Positions 51,061 through 64,000 are shown, counted from the stretch's first letter. The stretch is 64,000 nucleotides of DNA from Luscinia megarhynchos (GCA_034336665.1 CM067568.1:41954770-42018769); one strand, 5' to 3'. Notes: generated from the letters alone by a model not told the origin. Translations and numbers: made by a program.

Positions 51061-52630
51061 TGGGGTCCCCTTGGTAATAACATCCATGCTTTGCTATTAG
51101 GGCATTGTCCTTGGCCCTGATGGGCAAACTGCCTGGATTACCCCATTCATTGTCTCTATACCATGCACATTATGGGGAAGAGATGTTCTGGGACAATTTG
51201 GAACAACCATACAAATAGACTCAACCTCACTGGTCAGCCATTCCAAAATCAAATACTGGACATACGTAAACTCACATGGCAAACTGAAGACCCTGTGTGG
51301 GTTGACCAGTGGCTCCTATGAAAGGAATGGCTATTAAACTTAAAGCAGCTTGTGGAAGAACAATTGTCCTTAGGCCATATCTGTCTGTTTTCTAGCTGCT
51401 GGAACACCCCTATACTCTGTATACCTAAGCAACATGGTGATTAATACAGGATCTAAGGGCTATAAATGCAATTACTGAGCCTATGGGGGCTCTGCAGCCT
51501 GGGCTTCCATCACCCACAATGATTCCTCTCAACTGGCCCTTAGTAATAATAGACCTAAAAGACTCTTTTTTTTCACCTGATGATGTCTACCTTGAATCAT
51601 GCAGAACTAGTGAAGAGATTTCATTGGACTGTGTTGCCACAAGGCATGTGTAACAGCCCAACTGTATGTCAAAGGGCAGTCAGTCTTGCCCTGCAGCCTG
51701 TCTGTGGTAAATTTCCTGCTGCAGCCCTATGTCATTATATGGCTGACATTCTACCCACAGCTCACGACCCATCCACCTTATGCTCTATTCAGGTAGATGG
51801 CATGCAGGCAATTCAAAATGCAGCGCTCCTCGTGGCACCTGAAAAGGTGCAATGTGAGTCCCTGTGGAATTATCTGGGATGGAGAATTACTCAGCAGACC
51901 ATCCCCTCTCAGCCTTTAAGGCTTTGTGTTAAAGACACTCTAATTTTAAATGAATTACAGAAGCTGCTAGGTTCCTTGAATTGGTTGCATCCTGTTTTGG
52001 GTTTACCTACAGAACATTAACATCCTTTATTTGACTTAGAGGAAACCCCTACCTGCTTTGACAGCTGACCCCAGAAGATAAAACTGCTTGCATGCTGTGC
52101 TAAAGCACTAGAAAACCAAGAAAATTGGAGGTGGGGTCCTGATAAATCTGTGTACCTTGATATAATTGCTAGGAACTTTCAACCTTTTGCTGTTCTGTTT
52201 CAGTGGTTTATTGATGATAAAGACCCTTTGCATGGAATGGTTGTGCTCATCTCACACAGCAACAATGGCTGAGTGGACTGTTAATGATTTGTTCTTGCGT
52301 TTAGTTAAGTAAGGCAGAGAGTGAATACAAACTCTCAGTGGCCTAGATCCACAAAACATTTACATACCAGCAGGTAAAGACAGTTTGGCATGGTTACTAT
52401 CAGAAGACACCAACTTTCCAAGTGCGCTTGCAGATTTTTCTGGAAATTGTCTATCCATTGTCCCTCACATCGTTTATGGACAGCAATGGGTAACCTCCCT
52501 CTGTTTGCAAAGTTGCTGCAGCATGACCCCTATCAATGGACCAACTGTTTTTCACAGATGCATCCAGAAAAACCAACAAAGCTGCAGTGATTTGGTGTGG
52601 AGGTGTCTGTCTGTGGCCTAGGCTTAGGGT
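51061..52630 (+). pseudogene. betaretrovirus-like (ERVK/ERV2) pro-pol remnant
   Basis: A dead endogenous retroviral segment. In order it carries the protease C-terminus (WGRDVL, 51173-51190), the reverse-transcriptase fingers and palm (LPQGM, 51634-51648), the polymerase site YMAD (51736-51747), the thumb (LQKLLGSLNW, near 51955-51985), the connection domain (LADFSGN, near 52424-52450) and the start of RNase H (FTDAS, 52551-52565). Protease lies in a frame offset by -1 from the first reverse-transcriptase stretch, as expected for betaretroviral pro/pol. Clear lesions: a stop at 51319-51321, frame changes near 51420-51441 and 51580-51600, a stop at 52018-52020, later frame changes before RNase H, and Ala replacing the first Asp of the usual YMDD site. 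The longest intact frame is 51580-52020. Gag, integrase, env and matching LTRs are not seen. No activity is possible from this copy. Confidence 0.9.
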
Positions 52631-55600
52631 TACTTAGGAAAGAAGAAAGGACTGAAAACCTGTGAGTCATTCTGGAAGGATTTATTTTCACAATCACTTT
52701 GTTAAAGATAAAGTAAAGCAAAATATTGCCACAAAAGAAAAAAAAAAGATAAAAAAAATCCTATAATTTTTAATACATGAGTGAACATGTTCATTCTGCA
52801 TGTCACACTTGCTTTTAGATTCTCTAATGATCACTACATTTTGGGTTTTTTAATTTAAAACAATAAACAAAACCTCACAGCAATTCAGGAAAGATGCCAT
52901 CCTTACTCTAATTACATGATTTTTAAAAATGGAGTGCTAGGGCTGCAAACCAGGCTTAATATGCTTTGAGTGCTTAGCTAGTGATTCCAGTTCAGATGTC
53001 CTTGCAGTTTTCTAGCTTCATAGTGGACACTGTAGGAGTTATTTTTATTAGCAAAACATCAGGAATTTCAAAACCAGATTTCAATGTTAATGTGTTTAGT
53101 GCAGCAAAACCAAAAGGTAGTGAAAAACCTGTACTACAGAGAACTTGGTCTTAAATGGAAAAGAAATATGAAGAGATAACCTTAAAACTTCTTTCTTCGT
53201 TGTTTCTTTCTTTCTTTTTTTTTTTTCCTTGAAGTGAAGGAGTCTTCCAGCTGAATAAATACCACTGCAGGAAGTAATGACATGACTTATAAATGAAAGC
53301 CTTTCACATGCAAGTGAAAACCCATAATTTATTTTCCAATTTAAAATGTCTCTACTTAGAATTTTTAATCTGAAAAATACTTAATTTTGAAAAAAAGTTA
53401 AAATAGCCCCTTAAAAGTTTTTGGCCAAAACAAAAATAATTGTAAGTGAGCGCTCTTATCACATCTTCTGTGAGGGGAAAAAAAAACAACCAAAAAACCA
53501 CCCTCATATGCTGACTAGCTTTACTTATTAAGAAGCAGTAAAGATAAAATAGCTTTGCCAGTCAACACAGAGAGTCACTGGTAGAGATGGGTCTTGAACA
53601 AATCTCCTTAAAATCATTGTGTATAAAAATAAAGAGAAAAAAATTGTTCTGGGCAATCTTTCCAGGATTTTCCTGCTACTGGAGACAGTGCTTACACAGC
53701 TATCTTCCTCCCAGAAGAAGCTTCCTCAGCACTTTGAGGAAAAGTCAGGCATTTTTCAAAGATAGTCTTAGTAGTCTGATAATTTGTGGATAATTAAGGA
53801 ATATTTGGCCAAGACTATGACTCTCAATATATTTTAAATGTATGAAGTTAGTGCTGCAGGGACAAGGTCTATGCTGTTAAAATGAACAATAAAAATACTC
53901 TAATCTTCTGCATTTCATCATTTGTAATTTTTTTTGGATTGTTGTTCCATAAGGTACAATGGACTGCAGGGTTAAGAATTTAGAAAGTCTGCTCATGTAG
54001 GCTGGTAAATCAAGTTAACACTGTGGACACTGTGCAAAACATGACACCTTTATTTAATCATTAATCAACCATACATTTTTACAAATTTTGCAGTGCCAAA
54101 TATAGGTTATATTCCAAAGAGAGAGGCAGGGAGACACTGATTGTTATGTATAACACACCAAATAAATGTCAAAGTGCTATCAAAGACTTTGTAATAATTG
54201 TGACTGAAAAGACGTGACTTATAGATTGTGACATCATGTCCTTTCCTTTTTTCCTTCTTGAAAGAAGTAACAGGTAAAACTCAGAAAGCAATATGTGTAT
54301 TCACTCTACAAAAGTCTGTGTGTTCAGATGTGACTGCCTGTATGCTGCAGATCTATTGCTCAAGGCTTAGAGAAAAAGAAGTGATCAGAGAATATGGTGA
54401 AAAAAGAACAAGAAATACAAAATAAGACATTTTGCACATACTTATATCAGTGAACCTGAAGAGGAGGAAGAAGAAATTTTACTAAAAAACATGCCATTTG
54501 ACTTGGACTGAAGAATGGCCTTTGAGGCTAACTTTAGCTAGAGCTGTGTGTTGACAAAGGGGACTAAAATACTAGTTATACCTGCTAGTGTCCTTTTCAA
54601 CTGGCTGATTTCTTTGGGATTTGGAACACCATTGTTCCTTTCCATTTCAGTAGACAGATGTACAATCAAAGGAAAGCAAAGAGTACATTGCACTTTGACT
54701 TCAGTGTGCCCCTCTCAAAGGTAGACTGGAGGGTCAAAAGGATGCAGATCATCCAGCAATCCAAGAAATGAAATATTGTCTATTGACTTGGGCATATGGA
54801 AAAGTCTTTCACTTCCAGAGTGAGGGAAGATCATGCAGGAAAACTTCAATTTTTAATTATGTAGTCTTTTCTCTGATTTTTTTTTTTTTACAGATTGCAC
54901 AAAAGCAGTAAGCAATTTTAAGAGAGTTTGGTCAAATCACATGAAATTTTATACATGTAAATTCTAATACTTCTAGTCATTTTAGTACTTTTTTTATTTC
55001 TAATTCCATTCCATATTTTTTAAAAGTGACACGATCAGGGGCCCTGTTACCCAAGATGTTTGATAACACTTTTTTCTCTGGTTTCCTGCCTCTCTTATTT
55101 CATTGTTTAGTTTTTCACTTCTTCTCTTTCAGCAGTTATATCCACAGTTATTCACAACAACTCCCTTCTTCTTTACAGTTTTCCCAAGTGTAAAGTACAT
55201 CAGCATAAGCTCATACTTGTCACTGACAGATCATCTAGATGCAGCAAACTATATCAAAGAGACAGAAAATATAAGAAGCATGATATTTTTTTCATGCTTT
55301 GCATCTTCAGTAAAGGACAAAAGAAGTTCAAAGTACAAAAATGTACTTTAAAAAGAACTGACTTCTTATTTCCCAGTAAGGACATAGAAAAGACTCTTGT
55401 TACTTGCCTTTTCTGTTTATTTTGGACTCACCCAATTTTTCTGCATGCTGTCTTATTGCATTTATGGTGCTTTATAGAATGATATTCAAACAGAAGAAGG
55501 GGGAAAGATGGAGAATGCTCTTAACCTAGGCTTCATGAATTCTCTTCAGTTAAGAGGGAACAGACAATACAGTAATGCTTCTTAATAATCTGAGGCTGTC

Positions 55601-58600
55601 CAACATGCATTAGCTGAGTTAATTTTAATAGATTTAACTCTTCTTTCATTCTCTCACTTCCTGAGACCTCAACAGCGTATTTGAGCTGAATATGAAAGAG
55701 GAAAATGTGAATGAAACTTCTTTGCTCATTGCAGCAAATGAGGTTTTTAATTTAAAGTACTTTACACTAGTAAGAATCTGAGGACATAATGTTTGACAGT
55801 AATCTATCACTATTTAAATCAGGCATACTGCCTTAACCTGAGACTAGTTATTTCAGAGGAAGGTGAATGACTTCCCTTGTAAAAAAAGAATGTCCTCTAT
55901 TTTGGAAAAGGTTCCGTTTTAAGCATTTTTTTCTATTTTTCCAGCTCAAACTAGTCCTGAATCGAAAAGCTTTTTGCCTGCATATTGAGCTCTTACCAGG
56001 GCCACATTCATGCCAGTTCATATATTTTGTTGAAATTGATCCTTATTTGCACTGGGTCATTATACTTTTTTTTCCCTCTTTCTTCCTTTCTTCCTTTCTT
56101 TTTCTTTTTTTAATAAAGCCATTATGAGGTTTGCCAATTTTGTTGCTTGCTACTTACCTCCTACATTGCCAAGCAAGAAAGCCATTCTATCAATCTTGAA
56201 GGACTTTTTCAGTACTAAACAACAAACACCTATATAAGATAAAGCAGTTTTTTGCTGGTTTCATGATTATCCTCTCCTAAACATGAAATGATCTTTCTCC
56301 TTAGGAGGACCGGGGTTAAAAGAGGATGACAGAACAGGTTCACCAATGCCCTTCACGAGGATTCCATATGCCCTCACAGCAGCTCGATAAATTCTATTAT
56401 TTCTAATAGGATTATTCCTGGTCTCAATGGCAGCAAAGTAAGGACTTACCTAATTAGATAATGGGACACTCAAGACTTCACAAAAGCTGTTTTTCTGCCA
56501 TATATACATGGAAGAGAGACAAATAATCCAGTATATGAGCACGCTGGACCTCTACCTCAGATTTTTCTGCCTTGGTAATGACCTGGTTCAATGCTCTTTG
56601 GTGTGACATGTTGCTTTTCTTTATCTTGTTTCCCATCTTGTGGCATCAGAGCTCTTTTTTTATTTTCTTTGAAAAGCATGGGTCAAAAGTGATTACTGAG
56701 AGCAATATTGTGTGAATAATTGTAACAATGCCAAAATTTTAGGAAATTAAAAGTTTATAATTCAGGCATTACGGGGAATTAACTATCTTCATTGAATGGT
56801 GCCAATTAGGGATTGCTGCATAATCACTTAATTTAGGCTTTTTGGGATGTGGTCAGGAATTCCATAAGTTTTTTGTTTGTTAGATGAAACAAGGAATTCC
56901 AATTTTCACAGAAGTTTTTGCGTACTTGGAAAAAAAAACTTAAACAGCAAAAGCAAATATATTCTAAAAGGTCACGAAAATGAGGTCTGCAGTTGCGTAA
57001 TATGCAAATTATCTTAGCTTCAAGTGTTAAAAGGACTTTATATTGTATTTAAGGCCTGTTTCTAAAGATCTCAAGCTGAATTTCAGAAGATCTGTAGACA
57101 CTCAACAATTGTGAAGGTCATGTTTGCTCTGCCCCCATCATAATCTTAATTCATGATTACTACACCAGTCTTCTTGGTGCACTTTATAGTTGGATCTGCA
57201 AAGCTTGCTTCTGAACTGGGACTCTTTACCCAAAGCATTTCACTCTTTCTTCTAGAATTGACTGGAATGAGATTGAAAGGAATAAAGATAACAGGCACTA
57301 ATTAATTTGCACCTGTTTATTGGAGAGAAACTTGTTCATGATATATTAGTTAGAGGTTCACAAATTATGATGAATAGATGAAGACATCATTGTCTTCTGA
57401 TTTGGGCTAGGTTTTAAGCAGTTATTTAAGAGTCAAAAAAACCCCCAAAAAACCCCAACAAAACCAAGTCATCAGTTGTAGATTAATACAGAACCCTGAA
57501 ATGGCCATTCAAAGTTTTGGCACAAGTCACCCAACCTGGGTGAGGTCAAATATGGTCATAAAGCACCTAAAAATTCAGTGGAGGAAAGACATGAAAAGAT
57601 TTATTGAAATTAAATCAGCTAATTAGCAATCAAGAAAAAGTCATTCCTCTTCTTGCATGTCTCTCATACTAGATACAGAGAGACTTCTCATATTATTGTC
57701 ACAGCTCCTCTGGGGCACTGGGTGGTTGAATTTTTTGATGTGTCTGGTTTTCTTTTCGTACTGCCTCTAGGCTTCAAGCCCTGTTATTTATGATTTTCAG
57801 ACAGTTGTCAATGCTATACTGATGTCATCTTTAATATCAAGCAGTATTGCATTGCTTCTGTCCCTGATTTTCTTGCTGCTGGAAGGCTTGTGTGAAAAAT
57901 CTCCTGGAGTAGTAAAGTGTTTCTTTCCTTTGAGGCCAGTAGAAAACCATTTCCTTCTGATGTTAGAACCTGATTAGGGTAAATGCTGTTCTGTACTCCC
58001 TCCACTCTTAGTGGCCCATCACTAATAGTCAAGTAAAAACAGACCAGCTGACAGGTACGTAGAAAGCCTGCCCCAAGGAAGTGTAGTCATTTTCTCTTGA
58101 AAATTCCATGTGTTTTAATAACCTTGCATTTGTCAAGAAGTCACATTAGTAAAGGCAAGCCTCACAAAGTAATGTGATGTGTGCTCCAAACACCACCAAA
58201 CTGTTAAAATGTATGTCCTAAGCCAAGACAGAATCTTTATTTATTTTCTTTCTCTATAAATTTATTTCTCTATGTGATTTTTCAAAACACTCACCCACAT
58301 CATGTTGCCTTTTTCTTCAATGCCTTCAGCTGTACTTGAGATTTTTTCTCAGATGCACTGCAGGGCAAAAGGCAGGATAAGATAAAAAGTAAGACAATCA
58401 AGTCGAACCCATGCTTGCCATTTATTTTGATAAATGAAGTTCAACACAATTACACAAAACAAGTATATATGGGAATCACTTAGCACTTCAGGGATCAATT
58501 ATGTGAACTAAGACATGTCTTTGTTCCTTGATTTTGTTAATGGTTTACTTGGAAGAACAAGAATGGTTAGTCATTATTTGCCTGAGTGCAATAGTCTTGG

Positions 58601-61600
58601 ATTGACAATCTACCAACATGGAATGGAAATCTTTAAATCTTTGCAGGAAACCTTGTTTTCCAGGCTTGGGTGTCAGGAGACAGCAGAATACTGTTTATCC
58701 CTGCTGAGAGAATACATTGTCAGCACTCTGTAAGCACATAGATGTATAAGAATGGACTGTCAGAACAGATGGGCCCAGACCTTCCTTGTCTCGTTTCTAT
58801 GCACTCTGACAACCTCTCTATATTAATTGCAAATGGTCTGACCCTGTTTCCATCTCCTCTGCATTTCCTGCTTATGCTTGAGGAATGACAGGAGATCCTT
58901 GTTCACCCATGTGGGTTTCTTGCCCCCTTTGCCCAGTTTCTTGCACATCATAATTCATGATTCTCTTATCTTCATAGGAGAGGTGCTTCATTCCTCTAAC
59001 GACTTGGAGCTCACTGGTTCATGGTCATTTTCCTCTTTTGAGGATTTTTGGGTGCATAATTATGTGAATGCTGGAACATTTTCTGCATGATCCTATTTAT
59101 CTCTCACATATGCTGTAATATCTAGTTCCAACTTCATTTGTAGTGGAGCTTTGACATATCTGGTCAACTGCAAGACCAAGGCCTTAGGAAAATAGGCTTC
59201 TTGTTGGGGTGATACACTGTACACAGAGACAAGAATTAGACATCTTTCACTGTATGCACATGCTGGGCCTTACTCAAGCCCAGTCAACTGTAATGATCTA
59301 ATTATTAATAATATTGTAGTTGTTGTCTGGTTACTAACAAATGTCATGACAATAAATGAGTTTGCTTGGGCAGTTATTATTTTTTCATGCTCTAAACTTG
59401 ATGTTGTGTCATGTCTGTGTAGATATAAAACATACAAAACGATATTTTAAAGATATAATGGACTGTCAGAAAAGAAAGAGTGATTACTTATTTTCATGCA
59501 GTTTGGTCAAATAAAAAGTTAAAATACATGTGAAAAAAATATTAATGCTAGAATCTAGGAACAGGGATTATTAGAATATCTATGTGAAATATTTGTTGCT
59601 GGACAATTTTCAGTAACAAAATATTTTGTAAGTTCATTGTAGCTTTTCTAAGTTGCTTCTTCCAGAATATAAAAATAAAGCAATTTTAAAATTGAATTTG
59701 CTACTTGAAACATTTTTGGTTTACTTTAAATTCAAACTAAATTTTTTTGTCAAAATGTCCTTCAGTTCTCTTAGAACAAACTTGAGCAGGGCTGTGTATA
59801 AAACAAGCTCTTGTCTCTAAATATATTTCCTTTTTAATTTCCCAGGATTGTGGATTAACTAAAAAATCAGTGCAAAAGTCTGTGGGATTAACTCAGCAAA
59901 GACCTGACTGACAGAGGAAAAATGTGGGAGGACTTACTGGTTCTGGGTTTTGCCTTCTTTTTGGATTTATCTTAGTGGATAGTTGTTATACCAAGCCACA
60001 CTCAGACTTTAACAGACTATAATGTTTTGAAATAATATAGATACCACCTGTAATGCATTCTTTTGGTAGATTGTTACAGTCTGGTCACTTTTTTAATTTT
60101 TGGATTTGCTTTTGTCCTTTTAAAATAAACTATGACATATCCTCGTGATTTTGCTGGAGACTTGAGACTTTAACTCTGTAGAGACTTTAATCAACTCTGC
60201 TGGTTCCAACATAAAGCTGATTCCACTGAATCAGTTGTAATAGAAGTGTGTTGTGACAGATTTTAATTACTCAGAGTTAAGGGTTTGAACAGCTTCACAG
60301 ACAGGGTGCTTCCTTCCTTCTTCCTGTGTGTGATTAACTCCTAACTCTTACAGAGACAGTGCCATTGGACAGAAGACCCAGAGGGGTTTTGAAGGTTAAT
60401 TTCCAGTTGTAGCTAACTTCTGTTAAGAGGAAAAACAAAATTTCAAAACTGCAGTTTAGAAAAAAATAACCTCTGTGTTAATTATGTCCAAGTGTTTGCA
60501 TTCTGCACCACTTTTACTGAAACAGAAGTTTAACTTGCATTCTGTCAATTCCTTGAACTCATAAAAACACATGGTAATGCTGGGAGAAGCATCTGATGTA
60601 TTATGAAAAACCTGTTTCAGGTCAAGAGGAGATGGTCTAAGCTTTTTACATCCCTGTTGATGGCTGCTTACTGTGGCTATGGTGAGAATCAAAATAGTAA
60701 ACACGTAATGTTGGCACTGAATTTAGTGTCTGGCCATTTCCTTCAGCTGTCAGGAAAGAGTGTGGTGACTGAGATAATTTAAGACTGTGAGTCCTATGAA
60801 ACGCATTAAAGATGACCTGAGTTGTCATGTGTTAAACAAAAAAATGCATTCTGAGTTGTGGATATGAAAAGGTCATACAAATGGAAACCTTTTAATGCTT
60901 CTGATGGCTTGACACAGTCAAACAGTAATGCTGTGTAAATATTTCCTAGATGAAATCTTAAATATTCTCTAGTAATTTTCAAGTATCACTTATGAGCACA
61001 ATGGTTAATGAAAAGGTAGTTTGAATTTGCTGAAACAGAACAGAAAATCACCTCTATATAATTTTAAACATAGTATCTTCTAATTTTAATGACCTATCAA
61101 AGGTGCTGGTTCTTTTTGAAAATGAAAGACAAGCCATGTAAAACATAATAAATACTTGAATGAAATCACAAAAAGGAAATAGGAGCAAAACTTATTATAT
61201 AAAGTAATTCCGTATGTTTTACTTAATTTTGTTTTTATCTAAGTGCTCCATATTTTCCTTCTATGGTTCTATGTTTCCTCTACATTTTTCTCTGCAGCAT
61301 TGTCTTATATAGTTTGAGAAATAAAAAATAAGATGACCCAGTGTTTTATCTACAGTAATAGGTTAACTCCTGGGTTATCCTTTAAGTAGCTGCACCTTAC
61401 CTTCCCATTATTTTCTTATGTTTCAATTATACATTATATTCTTCACTCACCCTTTGGATATTAAAGCATCTGTAAGGCAAGCCTTTAATACTTAAAGAAT
61501 TCCAACATGAATGCTTTAAGAGCAGCACTTAAACTTTCTGTTTTTCAAGTGCTTTATCATGGAAAAATACTATACTAAAAGCAGGAGCACAGCAGATGCT

Positions 61601-62106
61601 GAACATTGCAGGTTGGGAAAGGGAAGGAACAGGTGCAGGTCTTCTACAGTTTTGTGTTCAGTATATGGAAAACATCTATGGAACTGAGGCTGTTGGTGCC
61701 TCTGAACTCTGCAACCCTATTTGCCATTCCTTGGACATTATGGATAGAAACCCAAGTCCCTAAATCAGTGTTCTACCTGGCTGGCTGTAGTGTTTTTGAG
61801 GGGTTATCACTGACAACTCTGAACTGCAGTTTATAACCATTCCTTTCTTAATGCAACAAAAAGCACTGTAACAGCTAAAATAGAGTATATGGAAGAAGTG
61901 TTGGGGGAAGTGACTATATTCTTTGTTCAAGTCAAAAGTCTATCTCAGTCAAGAAAAGGTAATTACTATTTTTATTCATTGCTTTTGAGGTGCTGGTTTT
62001 CTTTACAAAGCTCTTAGAAGAATTAGTTACAACTACACTGCTGAACTGTGTAAGTGCCAGTTTGATGACAGAAATGGATTTTTCCCCCTATTTATTTCTT
62101 TTTTAA
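52631..62106. other. unassigned noncoding DNA
   Basis: About 9.5 kb with no recognised gene. Pyrimidine-rich simple stretches occur at 53203-53228 and 56078-56113, and an A/C-rich run at 57437-57466. An octamer-like ATGCAAAT lies at 57003-57010. Open frames (for example 55867-56127, 58515-58733) have no recognisable domain. Confidence 0.5.
58800..59060. repeat. possible degenerate avian interspersed repeat
   Basis: The stretch around 58885-58965 (GGAGATCCTTGTTCACCCAT, then a C/T-rich block and TTTCTTGCACAT) resembles a repeated sequence I remember from bird genomes, perhaps CR1- or ERV-derived. Divergence is high and I cannot fix the family or strand. The 70-codon frame 58878-59090 falls inside it. 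Confidence 0.3.
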
Positions 62107-62248
62107 AATCACAGAGTCACAGAATATTCTGAGTTGGAAGGGGGCTCACAAGGATCATCAAGTCCAACTCTTAAGTGAATGGACCATACATGGGTCAAAT
62201 CCATGACTCTGGCATTGTCAGCACCATTCTTTAATTGACCTAACAGTT
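62107..62248 (-). mobile_element. TguSINE1-like SINE: tRNA-Ile-derived head with CR1-like tail
   Basis: On the minus strand, 62248 to about 62177 follows a tRNA-Ile body: A-box-like TTAGGTCAATTAA, a GTGGTGCT-type anticodon-stem region (here ATGGTGCT), and a B-box-like GATTTGACCC. From about 62176 to 62107 it continues as a CR1 3' tail (the TTCCAACTCAGAATATTCTG block) ending in ATTCTGTG-type octamers, which lets CR1 enzymes copy it. The polymerase III boxes are mutated. It matches the passerine SINE family TguSINE1 as I remember it; the alternative is a chance fusion of a CR1 tail with a tRNA pseudogene. It is too decayed to be a tRNA gene. Confidence 0.8.
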
Positions 62249-64000
62249 TGTGCTAGAATGATAAATTATGCCTAAATTGCTTCTCTCTAAAGTCTGGAAA
62301 CCTGATTCCAATGTAATTAATTTTAAAAAATCAAGTTTTGTTTTCTCAGAACTCCTTACATATGCAGGGCACAGCTGGTCTGTGACTGGGTCCCCTATCT
62401 TCCAGAGTTGCAGGAGATCAGCTAAAAAAAATGTTTCTAGGGAGCACTAGGAAGAAAACCATGAAGAAAATAAAAATTCTGTCATCAAAGTAAGGTGCTA
62501 ATAGCAGACTGAAAATAGAATACTGTTAATGGCACACTGTAAATAGAACTCAGGTTTTTTTGCAGACTGATGAAGTATATTTATGAATAATGGCTTTGGT
62601 TTATGCATTGAGAGAGGCAAGGCTAGTGAAAGAAGAAACAGAATGTGAACCTTTGCAATAAGTTTGGTATGGGCAAAACAGAAAAAATAGTGTAAATTGC
62701 TTTAATTTGGGGATTATATTGGAGGCATATAACGATTATAACACTGCTTGATTTTATTCTGTTTGACCAAGTTTAACACTGACACTGACATATTTGGAAA
62801 TAACAAAACTGCAGTTTGCTTTTGAGTACTTGAATTGTATTCATGAGAATATTTATTTTGGTTTTGTTAAGAGAGCAGGTGACAGAATTAGCACTTCAGT
62901 TCCCCTGTAAGGAGATAAAACTGTTTCATAATTTTAAATTTAATTTTACCTGTTGGAAGGAGACAACATAGATAGTGCCCAGTGTATAGAGTATGAGATG
63001 CTATTGCTCTGGCATGGTAGTACTGTTTTGCTTTTTTTCATTTATTAATAATTCGCAAAGAAATATTTTTAATGCATTTTTAATTCCTGAATATTTATTG
63101 TGATACTGCATTGACTGTTATTCATTAAATACATACCTCACATAGTCACTTTACAAGATGTATAATTTCTCACTTAAATTGTGTGGAATGTACTTTTGCT
63201 TTCTTGCAAGATTAAATATTTTAACGCCCAAGAAACAAATTCTACTAAAGAATAATATTTGATGTTCCAAATTATTTTTATTTACCTGAATACTATTCAA
63301 AGGGCATGTAAAAAAACATTATGAAGATCCAGATCCATAAAGCTAATCTCAACTCAAATATTAATAAATGTAGCTTTAAAAAACCTGAAAATTAAGACAT
63401 GAAAATCATTGTCACTCTTCTTAATACAAGATCAAAAAAGACCTGAGATTTTTTTCTCCTACTTAAACCTAAAGGTATGCATAGGGATGCAAAAGCAGTT
63501 TGATTTTCAGACTGAGAACCGTATATTTAGGTATAGTTTATTGACTTATCCTACCTCTGTAAGGGAGTATACATAATTTTTCATATACATTTCAAGGATG
63601 GGAAGGCTGTAATAGTAAAGTCACTGTCTCAGAAAAGAGTTCAGGAAATTTACAAAGCTGCTTTTATCTCAGCTTGGTTGACACTGTGAGTGATGCATAC
63701 AAATCTGAGTAGGTGCTTTCCAGTTACTACATAGGTTTTCTACACAGGAGACAAAAAAAAATGAAGCTGGGAAAGACATTGATTTATTAATCACAGCAAC
63801 CCAATGCTCACATACACATTTAGAGCAATTAAAAAAACATTGACGGACATAATGGTTTCTCAATGGCTCCTGATCATTTAAGTTATCCCTTAGCTGCAAG
63901 GGTCCATACATACTTGTCAGGTATAAGATAAAACAAGCCATCTGGTCATCTATATATTGACTTTCTGTCAAATGGGATAATGTATTAATACGTAATGTTG
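62249..64000. other. unassigned noncoding DNA
   Basis: No recognised gene or repeat. The 100-codon minus-strand frame at 63669-63971 has no motif I know. Confidence 0.55.

Noticed and set aside
62177..62248. Minus-strand tRNA-Ile gene
   Set aside because: The boxes and stems are mutated and the sequence runs directly into a CR1-like tail, so it is a SINE copy.
1..64000. CRISPR arrays, operons, ribosome binding sites, terminators, phage or insertion-sequence features
   Set aside because: The sequence is vertebrate noncoding DNA; no regularly spaced repeats or compact genes are present.

Overview
The window looks like songbird (passerine) nuclear DNA from a large intron or an intergenic desert. 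It is AT-rich and full of stop codons. I find no complete protein-coding gene, no rRNA or tRNA gene, no CRISPR array and no bacterial operon structure. The bird assignment rests on several 3' ends of CR1 LINEs with their characteristic octamer tails, two copies of an avian LTR family in opposite orientations, and a second avian LTR. A short tRNA-Ile-headed, CR1-tailed SINE near the right end resembles TguSINE1, a family I know from passerines.

Layout. 1-12.4 kb: unique-looking DNA with a perfect 72-bp tandem duplication (1600-1743), a 65-bp inverted repeat (4177-4240 / 4636-4700) and, abutting its right arm, a 485-bp pentanucleotide pyrimidine satellite (4706-5190). 12.4-22.4 kb: an (AAGG)26 tract and minor simple repeats. 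22.4-23.2 kb: a minus-strand solo LTR followed by a plus-strand CR1 3' end. 23.2-38 kb: mostly unassigned, with a G-run/(GA)n tract, a (TTTTA)n tract, a GC-richer patch near 30.5 kb and a perfect 20-bp palindrome at 31561-31580. 38.0-39.3 kb: a compact CR1 cluster in which an old ORF2 reverse-transcriptase fragment is split by a later CR1 insertion, followed by an opposite-strand CR1 3' end and an (ATT)n tract. 40.8-41.75 kb: a second ERV LTR with a 45-bp internal tandem duplication. 45.9-48.1 kb: two plus-strand CR1 fragments. 50.3-52.6 kb: another copy of the first LTR family, then a broken betaretrovirus-like pro-pol remnant. 58.8-59.1 kb: a possible degenerate repeat. 62.1-62.25 kb: the SINE.

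Nothing here forms a working gene set. What the window records is a history of retroelement insertion and decay. CR1 fragments are 5'-truncated, LTRs are solitary or clipped, and the one retroviral pol has stops, frame changes and a substituted catalytic residue. No undescribed functional system is supported. The best leads are the inverted repeat joined to the pyrimidine satellite, the abrupt unit switch inside that satellite, the nested CR1 and the SINE. All repeat-family names come from memory of avian repeats and should be confirmed with a repeat library.
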